Shown: piece after piece, positions 5,266-10,878 of the stretch
Position numbering within the stretch: position 1 is the first letter of the stretch
Layout of the letters: the number at the start of each line of letters is the position of its first letter
Assembly: GCA_900754275.1 (NCBI GenBank)
Contig: CAAECF010000070.1
Coordinates: 1 to 10,878 of the forward strand
DNA from: an uncultured Collinsella sp.
Lineage (GTDB): Bacteria; Actinomycetota; Coriobacteriia; Coriobacteriales; Coriobacteriaceae
Reading direction: 5' to 3'
Length of the DNA: 10,878 bases
The notes under the pieces: generated by a model
Told to the model about the DNA's origin: nothing
What the model saw: only the letters and a program-made list of their open reading frames with translations
The model's database searches: none
Position numbers and translations under genes: made by a program

Positions 5266-8034
5266 CTACAGCAGCTCGCCGTGGCGGGCAATGTAGCGGC
5301 GCTTTGCCAGTTGGGTGAGCGCGATATAGGCGGTAACGATGCCAATGAGCAGCCCAAAAAAGCTCGTGGGCAGCGGCATGAGGCCGAGCGCATCGGCGAT
5401 GGGGCTTGCCGGCAGCCAGGTGACGAGCGCCAGACCCAGCACGGTGAGAACGCACAGTGCGGGCGCGGCGTGGTCGCGCGGGCTCGGCAGATGCGGGGAG
5501 CGCAGCATGTGGACCACGAGTGTCTGCGACCACATGGACTCGACAAACCAGCCGCTCTGGAAGAGTGCGGCAAAGGTCGCCATACCCGCGACGTCGCCCG
5601 CGGCGGCAAGCTCGGGCCAGCTTGCGTCCACGGCGGCGGGGCACACGACAAAGAAGAGCGCGGCGAAGGTCACGATGTCAAACAGCGAGCTCACGGGGCC
5701 CAGCTCGAGCATAAAGCCCTTGATGGACGCGGCGTCCCAGGCACGCGGGCGGGCAGTCCAGGCGTCATCGACGGTGTCCCACGGCAGTGCGATGCACACG
5801 ATCTCGTAGACCAGCGACAGCAGTACCAGCTGCAGGGCGCTCATGGGCAAAAACGGCAAGAACAGGCTCGCGACGGTCACGGACAGCACGTTGCCAAAGT
5901 TGGAGCTCACCGTGGTCTTGAGGTACTTGAGCAGGTTGCCGTAAGTGCGGCGGCCTTCGATGATGCCGCGCTCGAGCACGCCCAGGTCCTTCTGAAGCAA
6001 GATGATATCGGCGGATTCCTTGGCAATATCGACGGCCGAATCGACCGAGATGCCGCAATCGCTCGCACGCATGGCGGCGGCGTCGTTGATGCCGTCGCCC
6101 ATAAAGCCCACGGTGCGGTCGAGCATCTCGCGCATGACACGTACCAGGCGCGCCTTCTGCAGCGGCGAGAGCTTGGCGAAGAGGTGGGTTTTCTCGGCGC
6201 GCTCGGCAAGTTCGGCGTCATCGAGCGTATCGATCTCGGAGCCGAGCAAGACGTTGCTCGCATCGATACCAATCTGCTCGCAGACGGTGGCGGCGACGCG
6301 GTCGTTGTCGCCGGTTAGGACCTTGACCGCCACGCCCTTGGCCTCGAGGGTGGCGACGGCGCCCGCGGCACTTGCTTTGGGCGGATCGAGGAAGGCCAAA
6401 AAGCCCATCAGCACCATGTCGCACTCGTCGGCGATGCCAAACTCGCCCACGCAGCGCGGATTGGTCTTCTGCGCCACGGCAATTACGCGTAGGCCCTCGG
6501 CGTTAAGTCCGGCGATCTGCTTGCGAATCTGGGCGAGCTTCTCGTCGGTGAGCGGCTGAGCGATGCCATCGATCTCGACAAAGGAGCAGATCTCAAGCAT
6601 TTCCTCGGCGGCGCCCTTGGTAACCATCTGGGTTTTGCCTTGGGCGTCGGCGACAACTACGCTCAGGCGACGGCGCGAGAAATCGAAGGGAACCTCGTCG
6701 ACCTTGGTGTAGCGGTCGCGCAGACTCTGGCCCAGCATAGAATCGGGCACGACGGTCGAGGGCGTCACATCGGCACGGTCGATTACGGCCAGGTCGATAA
6801 GATTTTTGAGGCCGGTCTGGAAGAAGCTGTTCAAAAACGCATGGCGCAGCACGCGCGCGTCCTCGTTGCCATCGGTGTTGAGGTAGCGCTCGAGCACGAT
6901 GCGGTCTTCGGTGAGGGTGCCGGTCTTGTCGCAGCACAGGACGTCCATCGCTCCGAGGTTTTGAATCGCCGGCAGCTCCTTGACGATAACCTGGCGACGG
7001 GCGAGGTCCTTGGCGCCCTGCGACAGGCTCGTGGTCACGATGACGGGAAGCATCTGCGGCGTGATGCCCACGGCCACGCTCGTGGCGAACAGCAGCGCGT
7101 CGATGACGTTGCCCTTGGTGGCGGCGTTGATGGCAAAGACGGCCGGCGCCATAACGAGCATCAGGCGCACCAGCAGCATGGAGACGCTCGAGACGCCGCG
7201 GTCAAACGCGCTCTTTTCGCCGCGCCCGTTGAGCATCTTGGCGATGCCGCCCAGGTAGGTGTCCGAGCCGGTGGCAACGACAAGCGCCATGGCGGCGCCG
7301 TTTTGCACGGAGGTGCCGGTAAAGACGATGTTCTTGCAGGCAGAGAGTGGCAGTGCGGAGCCGTCGGCGCCCTCGACGACGGTGACGGCGGTGGTCTTCT
7401 CGACGGCCTCGCTCTCGCCGGTGAGTGCGGACTCGATCACAAACAGGTCGCGCGCGGTGATGATGCGGGCGTCTGCTGGCACCATATCGCCGGCAGAGAG
7501 ACGGATTACATCGCCGGGGACGAGCTCGTCGAAGGGGATCTCGATGCGCTCGCCGTCGCGCAGGGCGGTGCAAGTGTTGGAGACCAGGTCCTTGAGGGCC
7601 TCGGCCGCATTGCCGCTGCGGGCTTCCTGGATAAACTTCATGCCGCCCGATACCAGCAGCATGATGCCGATGACGATGACCGTGGAGGGGTCGCGCTGCG
7701 GCTCGGGTGCGGCGAGCACGTCGATGTAGAGCGAGACCAGTGCGAGCGCGGCGAGGATGCCGGCGAAGGGATCGATGAACGCGTCGGCGATGCGGCGGGC
7801 GAGCGTTTTGGTCGTTGCCTCGATGGTGTTGGGGCCGACGGCGTTCAGGCGCTCAGTTGCCTGCTCGACGGTGAGGCCGTTTGCCGTGGCGTCAAGCAGT
7901 ACGAGGGCGTCCTCGGCACTATGGGTGGCGGCGAATATGGTGTTCTTGGATAGGCCGGTATGAGCGGCAGGGCGCGCCGTGCGGCGGCGCTTGGAGATGG
8001 CTTCGAGTACCGTGACGGTTTTGAGCATCAGCAT
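5266..8034 (-). CDS. mgtA: Magnesium-translocating P-type ATPase MgtA
   Basis: 922 aa, full length for the P3B Mg2+-import ATPases. ATG at 8034 follows a perfect AAGGAGG with 5-nt spacing; a second Met codon two codons later is less well placed. It couples ATP hydrolysis to Mg2+ import across the cytoplasmic membrane. Visible in order: N-terminal cation-ATPase region (about 33-105) with LTVEQATERLNAVGPNTI; actuator loop TGES (205-208); membrane helix 4 motif ITPQMLP (324-330); phosphorylation site CDKTGTLT with Asp369; KGAA in the nucleotide-binding domain (473-476); TGDND (574-578); hinge GDGIND (646-651); and C-terminal membrane helices from about 712, including NFGNVLS and the family-typical PWDTVDD (751-757). 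All catalytic residues are present. It stands alone, convergent with the LuxR-type gene and divergent from pyrE. A long structured leader with a short ORF lies upstream, suggesting post-initiation control. Confidence 0.96.
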   Translation of the reverse strand: MLMLKTVTVLEAISKRRRTARPAAHTGLSKNTIFAATHSAEDALVLLDATANGLTVEQATERLNAVGPNTIEATTKTLARRIADAFIDPFAGILAALALVSLYIDVLAAPEPQRDPSTVIVIGIMLLVSGGMKFIQEARSGNAAEALKDLVSNTCTALRDGERIEIPFDELVPGDVIRLSAGDMVPADARIITARDLFVIESALTGESEAVEKTTAVTVVEGADGSALPLSACKNIVFTGTSVQNGAAMALVVATGSDTYLGGIAKMLNGRGEKSAFDRGVSSVSMLLVRLMLVMAPAVFAINAATKGNVIDALLFATSVAVGITPQMLPVIVTTSLSQGAKDLARRQVIVKELPAIQNLGAMDVLCCDKTGTLTEDRIVLERYLNTDGNEDARVLRHAFLNSFFQTGLKNLIDLAVIDRADVTPSTVVPDSMLGQSLRDRYTKVDEVPFDFSRRRLSVVVADAQGKTQMVTKGAAEEMLEICSFVEIDGIAQPLTDEKLAQIRKQIAGLNAEGLRVIAVAQKTNPRCVGEFGIADECDMVLMGFLAFLDPPKASAAGAVATLEAKGVAVKVLTGDNDRVAATVCEQIGIDASNVLLGSEIDTLDDAELAERAEKTHLFAKLSPLQKARLVRVMREMLDRTVGFMGDGINDAAAMRASDCGISVDSAVDIAKESADIILLQKDLGVLERGIIEGRRTYGNLLKYLKTTVSSNFGNVLSVTVASLFLPFLPMSALQLVLLSLVYEIVCIALPWDTVDDAWTARPRAWDAASIKGFMLELGPVSSLFDIVTFAALFFVVCPAAVDASWPELAAAGDVAGMATFAALFQSGWFVESMWSQTLVVHMLRSPHLPSPRDHAAPALCVLTVLGLALVTWLPASPIADALGLMPLPTSFFGLLIGIVTAYIALTQLAKRRYIARHGELL

Positions 8035-8039
8035 AGGGT

Positions 8040-8057
8040 CCTCCTTGTTGAGGGGAG
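8040..8057 (-). promoter_or_regulatory. mgtA ribosome binding site in a possible sequestering hairpin
   Basis: The mgtA site AAGGAGG (8046-8040) is preceded at 8057-8051 by CTCCCCT. CCT pairs with AGG, then after a C-A mismatch further C-G and T-G pairs form around a CAACA loop. Folding would cover the site, so translation of mgtA could depend on competing structures upstream. Confidence 0.4.
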
Positions 8058-8119
8058 TTAGCGTACGTGTCGTATTTGCTTCAAAAAACCTAGATGTCGC
8101 TCACGTCAAGCTCTTGAGC

Positions 8120-8147
8120 CCACAAAGGGTGCAGCGCGCCTTTGCGG
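8120..8147 (-). other. Leader hairpin 2 of mgtA transcript
   Basis: On the minus strand CCGCAAAGG pairs with CCTTTGTGG (9 bp, one G-U) around a 10-nt loop. It contains GCGCGCTGC, shared with the hairpin on the other side of the leader ORF. Confidence 0.45.
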
Positions 8148-8173
8148 TGGTTTTGGCGATCTGCCGGTGGCGT

Positions 8174-8245
8174 TTATGCGTGTGCGGAGTCCTCGCGGCG
8201 TGCCGAGGGTGACATGCAGGTTTTTCGACTAGGACTGCCTTCCAT
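8174..8245 (-). CDS. Putative mgtA leader peptide (23 aa)
   Basis: ATG at 8245 with a perfect AGGAGG (8257-8252) and 6-nt spacing, stop TAA at 8176-8174: 23 codons encoding MEGSPSRKTC followed by MSPSARREDSAHA. It is small, polar and charged, with no membrane segment. It lies about 60 nt downstream of a strong promoter and 139 nt upstream of mgtA, inside the mgtA 5' leader, where nothing else explains such a good ribosome binding site. The start region GTGTGC (8252-8247) can pair with GCACAC at the ORF's own 3' end (8185-8180), and AGTCCT pairs with AGGACT just inside. Salmonella mgtA has a short leader ORF (mgtL) acting as a sensor in the same position, but no sequence similarity is claimed and the proline pattern of MgtL is absent. 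Whether the peptide is made, and whether it controls mgtA, is inference. Confidence 0.5.
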   Translation of the reverse strand: MEGSPSRKTCMSPSARREDSAHA

Positions 8246-8257
8246 GGCACACCTCCT

Positions 8258-8280
8258 AAAGGCTGAGCGCAGCGCGCTTT
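8258..8280 (-). other. Leader hairpin 1 of mgtA transcript
   Basis: AGCGC/GCGCT form a 5-bp stem around a 3-nt loop (8266-8278), with AAAG/CTTT as an alternative outer pairing. It ends directly before the leader ORF ribosome binding site and shares GCGCGCTGC and the AAAG...CCTTT arms with the hairpin at 8120-8147. A second small hairpin, GGTA-CGAGA-TACC, lies at 8282-8294. Confidence 0.4.
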
Positions 8281-8311
8281 GGGTATCTCGTACCTTTTTT
8301 AATCCGCCCGT

Positions 8312-8340
8312 ATTCTTGATGAGGGGGTTTGCCATGTCAA
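8312..8340 (-). promoter_or_regulatory. Probable mgtA promoter
   Basis: Perfect -35 TTGACA (8340-8335), 17-nt spacer, then AAGAAT (8317-8312), four of six matches to the -10 consensus. Transcription would start near 8305, giving a leader of about 270 nt before the mgtA ATG and about 60 nt before the leader ORF. Confidence 0.6.
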
Positions 8341-8430
8341 CCCCATTGTTCGGAAAACCATTCCCCCTGACAAAGCCTTTACAGAATGCCGTGGCTCCAA
8401 AGCGCGCCCGCATCGACGCTTCGCCTGCGC

Positions 8431-8465
8431 TAAACTGGAAGGCACGTACGCGATCACGAGAGGAG
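8431..8465 (+). promoter_or_regulatory. pyrE -10 candidate and ribosome binding site
   Basis: TAAACT at 8431-8436 resembles an actinobacterial -10 element; no convincing -35 is seen 16-19 nt upstream. GAGAGGAG at 8458-8465 is the ribosome binding site, 5 nt before the pyrE ATG. No PyrR-type attenuator could be recognised. Confidence 0.35.
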
Positions 8466-8470
8466 CCCGC

Positions 8471-9154
8471 ATGGAGGCTTACAAGCAAGAGTTCATCAAG
8501 TTTATGGTCGAGTCCGACGTTCTTAAGTTCGGCAGCTTTACGCTCAAGAGCGGCCGTCAGTCCCCGTTCTTTATGAACGCCGGCGCTTACGTGACGGGCT
8601 ATCAGCTCAAGAAGCTGGGCGAGTATTACGCCCAGGCCATCCACGATAACTTTGGCGACGACTTTGATGTGCTGTTTGGACCGGCCTACAAGGGTATTCC
8701 GCTGGCCGTCGTGACCGCAATTGCCTACCACGAGCTGTACGGCAAGGAGGTCAAGTACTGCTGCGACCGCAAGGAGGCCAAGGACCACGGTGCCGATAAG
8801 GGCAACCTGCTGGGTTATGAGCCCAAGGACGGCGACCGTGTGGTCATGGTCGAGGACGTTACCACCAGCGGCAAGTCCATCGACGAGACCTATCCCAAGG
8901 TCAAGGCTGCTGCCGATGTCGAGATCAAGGGCCTGATCGTGTCCCTCAACCGCATGGAGGTCGGCAAGGGCGGTGTGACCACCGCTCAGAAGGAGATCGA
9001 GGCCAAGTACGGTTTCCCCGTCGCGAGCATCGTCTCCATGGCCGAGGTCGTCGAGACCCTCTACAACCACGAGATCGACGGCAAGGTTGTCATCGATGAC
9101 GAGCTCAAGACCGCCATCGACGCCTACTACGAGCAGTACGGAGCACGGGAGTAG
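8471..9154 (+). CDS. pyrE: Orotate phosphoribosyltransferase
   Basis: 227 aa, a normal length for the family. ATG at 8471 follows GAGAGGAG with 5-nt spacing. It converts orotate and PRPP to orotidine 5'-monophosphate plus pyrophosphate, the fifth step of de novo UMP synthesis, in the cytosol. Visible: FTLKSGRQSPFF (23-34), substrate-binding region of the N-terminal hood; FGPAYKGIPL (69-78); the flexible catalytic loop DRKEAKDHGADKG (99-111); and the PRPP-binding motif VVMVEDVTTSGKS (124-136) with the paired acidic residues E128-D129. All key residues are intact. No other pyrimidine gene is in the window, so pyrE is separate from a pyr operon here. It is divergent from mgtA and followed by strong hairpins. 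The codons are strongly biased to C/G endings, as expected for a well-expressed housekeeping gene. Confidence 0.96.
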   Translation: MEAYKQEFIKFMVESDVLKFGSFTLKSGRQSPFFMNAGAYVTGYQLKKLGEYYAQAIHDNFGDDFDVLFGPAYKGIPLAVVTAIAYHELYGKEVKYCCDRKEAKDHGADKGNLLGYEPKDGDRVVMVEDVTTSGKSIDETYPKVKAAADVEIKGLIVSLNRMEVGKGGVTTAQKEIEAKYGFPVASIVSMAEVVETLYNHEIDGKVVIDDELKTAIDAYYEQYGARE

Positions 9155-9156
9155 TA

Positions 9157-9184
9157 GTTACGCGGGTTTACCAACCCGCGTAAC
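9157..9184 (+). terminator. Stem-loop directly after pyrE
   Basis: GTTACGCGGGTT (9157-9168) and AACCCGCGTAAC (9173-9184) form a perfect 12-bp stem with a TACC loop, starting 2 nt after the pyrE stop. No T-tract follows, so it may protect the mRNA 3' end or pause polymerase rather than terminate by itself. Confidence 0.6.
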
Positions 9185-9197
9185 GGCTCGACGCTGC

Positions 9198-9296
9198 GCG
9201 GGCCGCATTTGGACAATCTGACGTTCAACTTCAAGGGCGCGACCAGAAGGTCAGCGCCCTTTCGTTTCACGTCACCTTGTCTCAAATGCGACCCGC
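9198..9296. repeat. 99-bp nested palindrome containing the pyrE terminator
   Basis: Outer arms GCGGG-c-CGCATTTG-GACAA (9198-9216) and TTGTC-t-CAAATGCG-a-CCCGC (9277-9296) pair with one mismatch and one bulge. Inside them TGACGT (9219-9224) pairs with ACGTCA (9269-9274), AAC (9227-9229) with GTT (9264-9266), and AAGGGCGC-GACC (9233-9244) with GGTC-a-GCGCCCTT (9249-9261) around an AGAA loop. The whole sequence folds into one long interrupted hairpin. Confidence 0.65.
9233..9267 (+). terminator. Intrinsic terminator for pyrE
   Basis: GC-rich 12-bp stem with one bulged A, AGAA loop, followed by TTTCGTTT on the plus strand. It is the apical part of the longer palindrome 9198-9296 and faces the convergent fic gene, so it may serve both directions. 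Confidence 0.65.
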
Positions 9297-9341
9297 TCGC
9301 TGTCCGTTCTCTACCTGCGGCGTCGTCTTGCTCCGAAGGAG

Positions 9342-9370
9342 TAGTCATTGGGGACGTTCTTAAATGACTA
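9342..9370. repeat. Second copy of the GGGGACGTWCTTA stem-loop
   Basis: TAGTCATT (9342-9349) pairs perfectly with AATGACTA (9363-9370) around the 13-nt loop GGGGACGTTCTTA. The copy at 3324-3354 has the same loop length and all but one loop base, while the stem has changed in both arms so that pairing is kept. Confidence 0.6.
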
Positions 9371-9382
9371 GTCAGGAATGAA

Positions 9383-9440
9383 CGTGGATAATCTCCCAGT
9401 TTTGGCCTGTGTGCGGGCTCAAAGTGGGAGATTATCCGCG
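9383..9440. repeat. 58-bp palindrome with TAATCTCCCA arms
   Basis: CGTGGATAATCTCCCA (9383-9398) pairs with TGGGAGATTATCCGCG (9425-9440) over 16 bp with one G-T, and partial pairing (TTT/AAA, GCC/GGC) continues inward. The 10-mer TAATCTCCCA occurs again at 5086-5095, just after the LuxR-type stop. It ends 29 nt before the fic stop, so it may also act as the fic terminator. Confidence 0.55.
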
Positions 9441-9469
9441 ATCGCTTTAATTTGCCTGGGCTGCGATGC

Positions 9470-10642
9470 CTATCTAATCGGCTCGGCGTCTTCCCTGAGA
9501 ATCGAAAGATACTCTTCATACCCGTACTGCCGGTATCTCTGTCTTGACTCGTCGAGAGGACGGAGGATACCCAATTCTTCAAATGATTTGACGAGCGAGC
9601 TCGCGGTACTCCTGCCGATATCGAGTTGGGCAGCGATGAATGCGGTGTCGACGATGGGGTGCTCTTCAAGAATGCCCAACAGCCTTTGCCCGTTTGCAGC
9701 AGTCCTTCCGAGATTTTCGGTAATGGTTGCTGTGGAACGGTTATGGAGGTCAACAAGGTTTTTTAAAGACCCTACCGAGTCCTTCGCACTTTCGAGAAGA
9801 CTGTTGCAGAAAAACTCTATCCATTCCTCGTAAGTGCCTCTCTCCCTTACGGATGTGAGTTGCCGGTAGTACTCGCTTCGATTTTTCTTGAACTGGAACG
9901 ATGGATAGAACAAGCAAGAATGAAGAACGCCATCATTGATGAGCATAAGTGTAATGAGAAGCCTGCCCAGGCGACCGTTTCCGTCTAGGAATGGATGGGC
10001 AGTTTCAAATTGGTAATGGACGAGCGCCGCCCGCACAATCGGATCCATTTCGACTTGAGGCTCATTGATAAAGCGTTCGAGGTCCTGGAGCGTGTTACTC
10101 AAATCTTCAATGTTTGGAGGGACAAACGATGCGGTTGCAATGGTGCAGCCTGAGGGGCCAATCCAGTTTTGTGAGGAGCGCAGCTCGCCTGGATTCTTCT
10201 CCGTTCCGCGCACTCCGTCCAGCAGGACCGCATGAACTTGCCTAAGAAGTCTCGTGCACAAGGGCATCTTTTTGAGCAGTTCTACGCCGCGGTCGACAGC
10301 ACGGACGTAATTCACGACGTCTGCGACATCTTTATGATGGAGTTGTGTTTGCGATGGACTAAGTAGGTCGTCAAACGTGCACTGGGTTCCCTCAATTTGC
10401 GAAGAAAGGAGTGCTTCTTTGCGCACGTACATTGTCAGATACATGTCGGCGTTGGGAACAAAGTAGAGCATGCCTTCAAGCTCTCCAAGCTTTCGTGAGC
10501 ATGCGGAAAGCGTGCGATAGGTTTCCTCGGTGAGGTTTAGCTGCCTCAATGATTGCAAGGGCGTTGGAAAAAACGAATAGTAAGCCAATTTCCCCGATAG
10601 ATTATTGCGGAGCGTTCCCTGGCCGTTCTCCTCGATTTGCAT
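9470..10642 (-). CDS. Class II Fic-domain AMPylase with winged-helix C-terminus
   Basis: 390 aa from ATG 10642, which has GGAGG 5 nt upstream; an ATG four codons earlier (10654) lacks a site. Fic enzymes transfer AMP from ATP to protein hydroxyl groups; the target is unknown. In numbering from this start: a Fic_N region (about 20-100) containing the inhibitory helix motif S80-x3-E84-G85 (SSQIEGT), whose Glu blocks ATP in class II enzymes; the Fic core with catalytic HPFLDGNGRLGR (216-227, catalytic His216); and a winged-helix domain (about 320-365, LDIGRSTASSLVKSFEELGI) likely to bind DNA. All core residues are intact and the architecture resembles Shewanella SoFic. No antitoxin gene is needed, since the inhibitory helix is built in. 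Codon use is visibly more AT-rich than in its neighbours, suggesting transfer. The promoter is embedded in inverted repeats, so self-regulation is plausible. Confidence 0.92.
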   Translation of the reverse strand: MQIEENGQGTLRNNLSGKLAYYSFFPTPLQSLRQLNLTEETYRTLSACSRKLGELEGMLYFVPNADMYLTMYVRKEALLSSQIEGTQCTFDDLLSPSQTQLHHKDVADVVNYVRAVDRGVELLKKMPLCTRLLRQVHAVLLDGVRGTEKNPGELRSSQNWIGPSGCTIATASFVPPNIEDLSNTLQDLERFINEPQVEMDPIVRAALVHYQFETAHPFLDGNGRLGRLLITLMLINDGVLHSCLFYPSFQFKKNRSEYYRQLTSVRERGTYEEWIEFFCNSLLESAKDSVGSLKNLVDLHNRSTATITENLGRTAANGQRLLGILEEHPIVDTAFIAAQLDIGRSTASSLVKSFEELGILRPLDESRQRYRQYGYEEYLSILREDAEPIR

Positions 10643-10668
10643 CGCGCCCTCCATATCTTTAGTGCCGG

Positions 10669-10739
10669 AAACTCGTTATTAGGCTAATCATATCAATTCT
10701 AATAACGAGTTTAAGGATTAAATAGTTATTAGAATTGAT
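10669..10739. promoter_or_regulatory. fic operator array of overlapping inverted repeats
   Basis: AAACTCGTTATTAG (10669-10682) is perfectly inverted at 10699-10712, and ATCAATTCTAATAAC (10692-10706) is perfectly inverted at 10725-10739, so the middle half-site is shared. A fourth, single CGTTATTA occurs at 10764-10771. The core is GTTATTAG. The repeats bracket the predicted -10 element and begin 27 nt upstream of the fic ATG. Confidence 0.65.
10687..10714 (-). promoter_or_regulatory. Probable fic promoter (extended -10)
   Basis: TGA-TATGAT (10695-10687) is an extended -10 with five of six consensus bases. A weak TTAAAC (10714-10709) sits 16 nt upstream. It lies in the spacer of the first inverted repeat, so a bound repressor would occlude it. 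Confidence 0.5.
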
Positions 10740-10878
10740 GTAAACAATCTAATGATGAGAAGTCGTTATTACTCGACCATGGAGCTCGGCTTGGTACAGG
10801 GGGGTGTTCCTATAGTTTTGTCAACTGGGCAATGCTGTTTTCGAGATTGAATCGCGACATGCTAACGCCAGGCCTTTC

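Larger units (their letters stand above)
8035..8470. other. Divergent mgtA-pyrE intergenic region with structured mgtA leader
   Basis: 436 bases. Reading the minus strand from mgtA upstream: a ribosome-binding-site hairpin, an imperfect GCTCA/TGAGC hairpin followed 10 nt later by T6, a 9-bp hairpin at 8120-8147, the 23-codon leader ORF (8174-8245), two small hairpins (8258-8280 and 8282-8294), and a promoter with a perfect TTGACA. The pyrE promoter and ribosome binding site occupy the right end on the plus strand. I could not match the leader to the M-box magnesium riboswitch consensus. Confidence 0.65.
9155..9469. other. Palindrome-dense region between pyrE and fic
   Basis: 315 bases between the stops of two convergent genes, with no plausible gene. 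It carries four separate inverted repeats: 9157-9184, 9198-9296, 9342-9370 and 9383-9440. Only about a third of the region lies outside them. Confidence 0.75.
10643..10878. other. fic upstream region to window edge
   Basis: The first ~130 bases hold the fic promoter and operators. Beyond 10775 nothing clear is seen. On the minus strand a frame open from the window edge ends with TAG at 10812-10810 and reads ERPGVS-MSRFNLENSIAQLTKL; it could be the tail of a gene outside the window or a 16-codon ORF, and cannot be decided from here. Confidence 0.35.

Noticed and set aside
5139..5651. Ala/Thr/Pro-rich frames over the mgtA 3' end
   Set aside because: They overlap conserved mgtA sequence and owe their openness to the GCC-rich low-complexity tail.
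5212..6318. 368-codon plus-strand open frame
   Set aside because: Antisense to the C-terminal half of mgtA; low-complexity His/Gln/Gly composition typical of GC-rich shadows.
6640..7953. 437-codon plus-strand open frame
   Set aside because: Antisense to the mgtA core where all P-type ATPase motifs are intact.
8035..8305. M-box (ykoK) magnesium riboswitch in the mgtA leader
   Set aside because: The conserved M-box core could not be found by eye; a covariance-model search would decide.
8174..9070. 298-codon minus-strand open frame opposite pyrE
   Set aside because: Shadow of pyrE over most of its length; only its last 23 codons have a real start site, and these are reported as the mgtA leader ORF.
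9155..9469. CRISPR-like repeats
   Set aside because: The palindromes differ from each other in sequence and length, with no regularly spaced identical units.
9470..10878. Fic toxin-antitoxin module
   Set aside because: No small antitoxin frame is seen beside fic, and the inhibitory SxxxEG helix is inside the protein, which marks a class II stand-alone enzyme.

Overview
The window looks like a chromosomal segment from a Coriobacteriia-type actinobacterium, most likely Collinsella or a close relative. This is inferred from the GC-rich coding sequence with strong AGGAGG-type ribosome binding sites, a membrane-spanning LuxR-type regulator of the kind expanded in that class, and several short palindromic intergenic repeats. 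No search was run, so the genus is a suggestion.

Layout. (1) 1-3178, minus strand: a compact three-gene operon. It encodes a DUF4428/zinc-ribbon protein, a double-zinc-ribbon protein with two membrane segments, and an SPFH-domain protein of the YdjI/'virion core' type that is cut by the window edge. The set resembles the ydjGHI part of the Bacillus subtilis ydjFGHI (PspA-associated) locus, so an envelope or membrane-stress role is the best guess. (2) 3179-3539: a divergent intergenic region with a stem-loop repeat and the promoter of the next gene. (3) 3540-5084, plus strand: a regulator with about twelve membrane segments and a C-terminal LuxR-type DNA-binding domain. (4) 5099-5165: a long palindrome between convergent genes, probably a two-way terminator or a repeat element. 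(5) 5266-8034, minus strand: MgtA, a P-type Mg2+ import ATPase. Its roughly 270-nt 5' leader contains a 23-codon ORF with an excellent ribosome binding site, related hairpins on both sides of that ORF, and a hairpin that can cover the mgtA ribosome binding site. This is the most interesting candidate regulatory system here. (6) 8471-9154, plus strand: pyrE, orotate phosphoribosyltransferase. (7) 9155-9469: a dense cluster of four palindromes between convergent genes. (8) 9470-10642, minus strand: a class II Fic-domain AMPylase with a built-in inhibitory helix and a C-terminal winged helix, in visibly AT-richer DNA. Its promoter is embedded in overlapping perfect inverted repeats that look like operators.

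The genes do not form one pathway. The coherent units are the SPFH/zinc-ribbon operon (possibly regulated by the divergent membrane LuxR protein), mgtA with its leader, and fic with its operator array. The repeat families are the other main content: a stem-loop with a nearly constant 13-nt loop (GGGGACGTWCTTA) occurs at 3324-3354 and 9342-9370, with arm changes that preserve base pairing.
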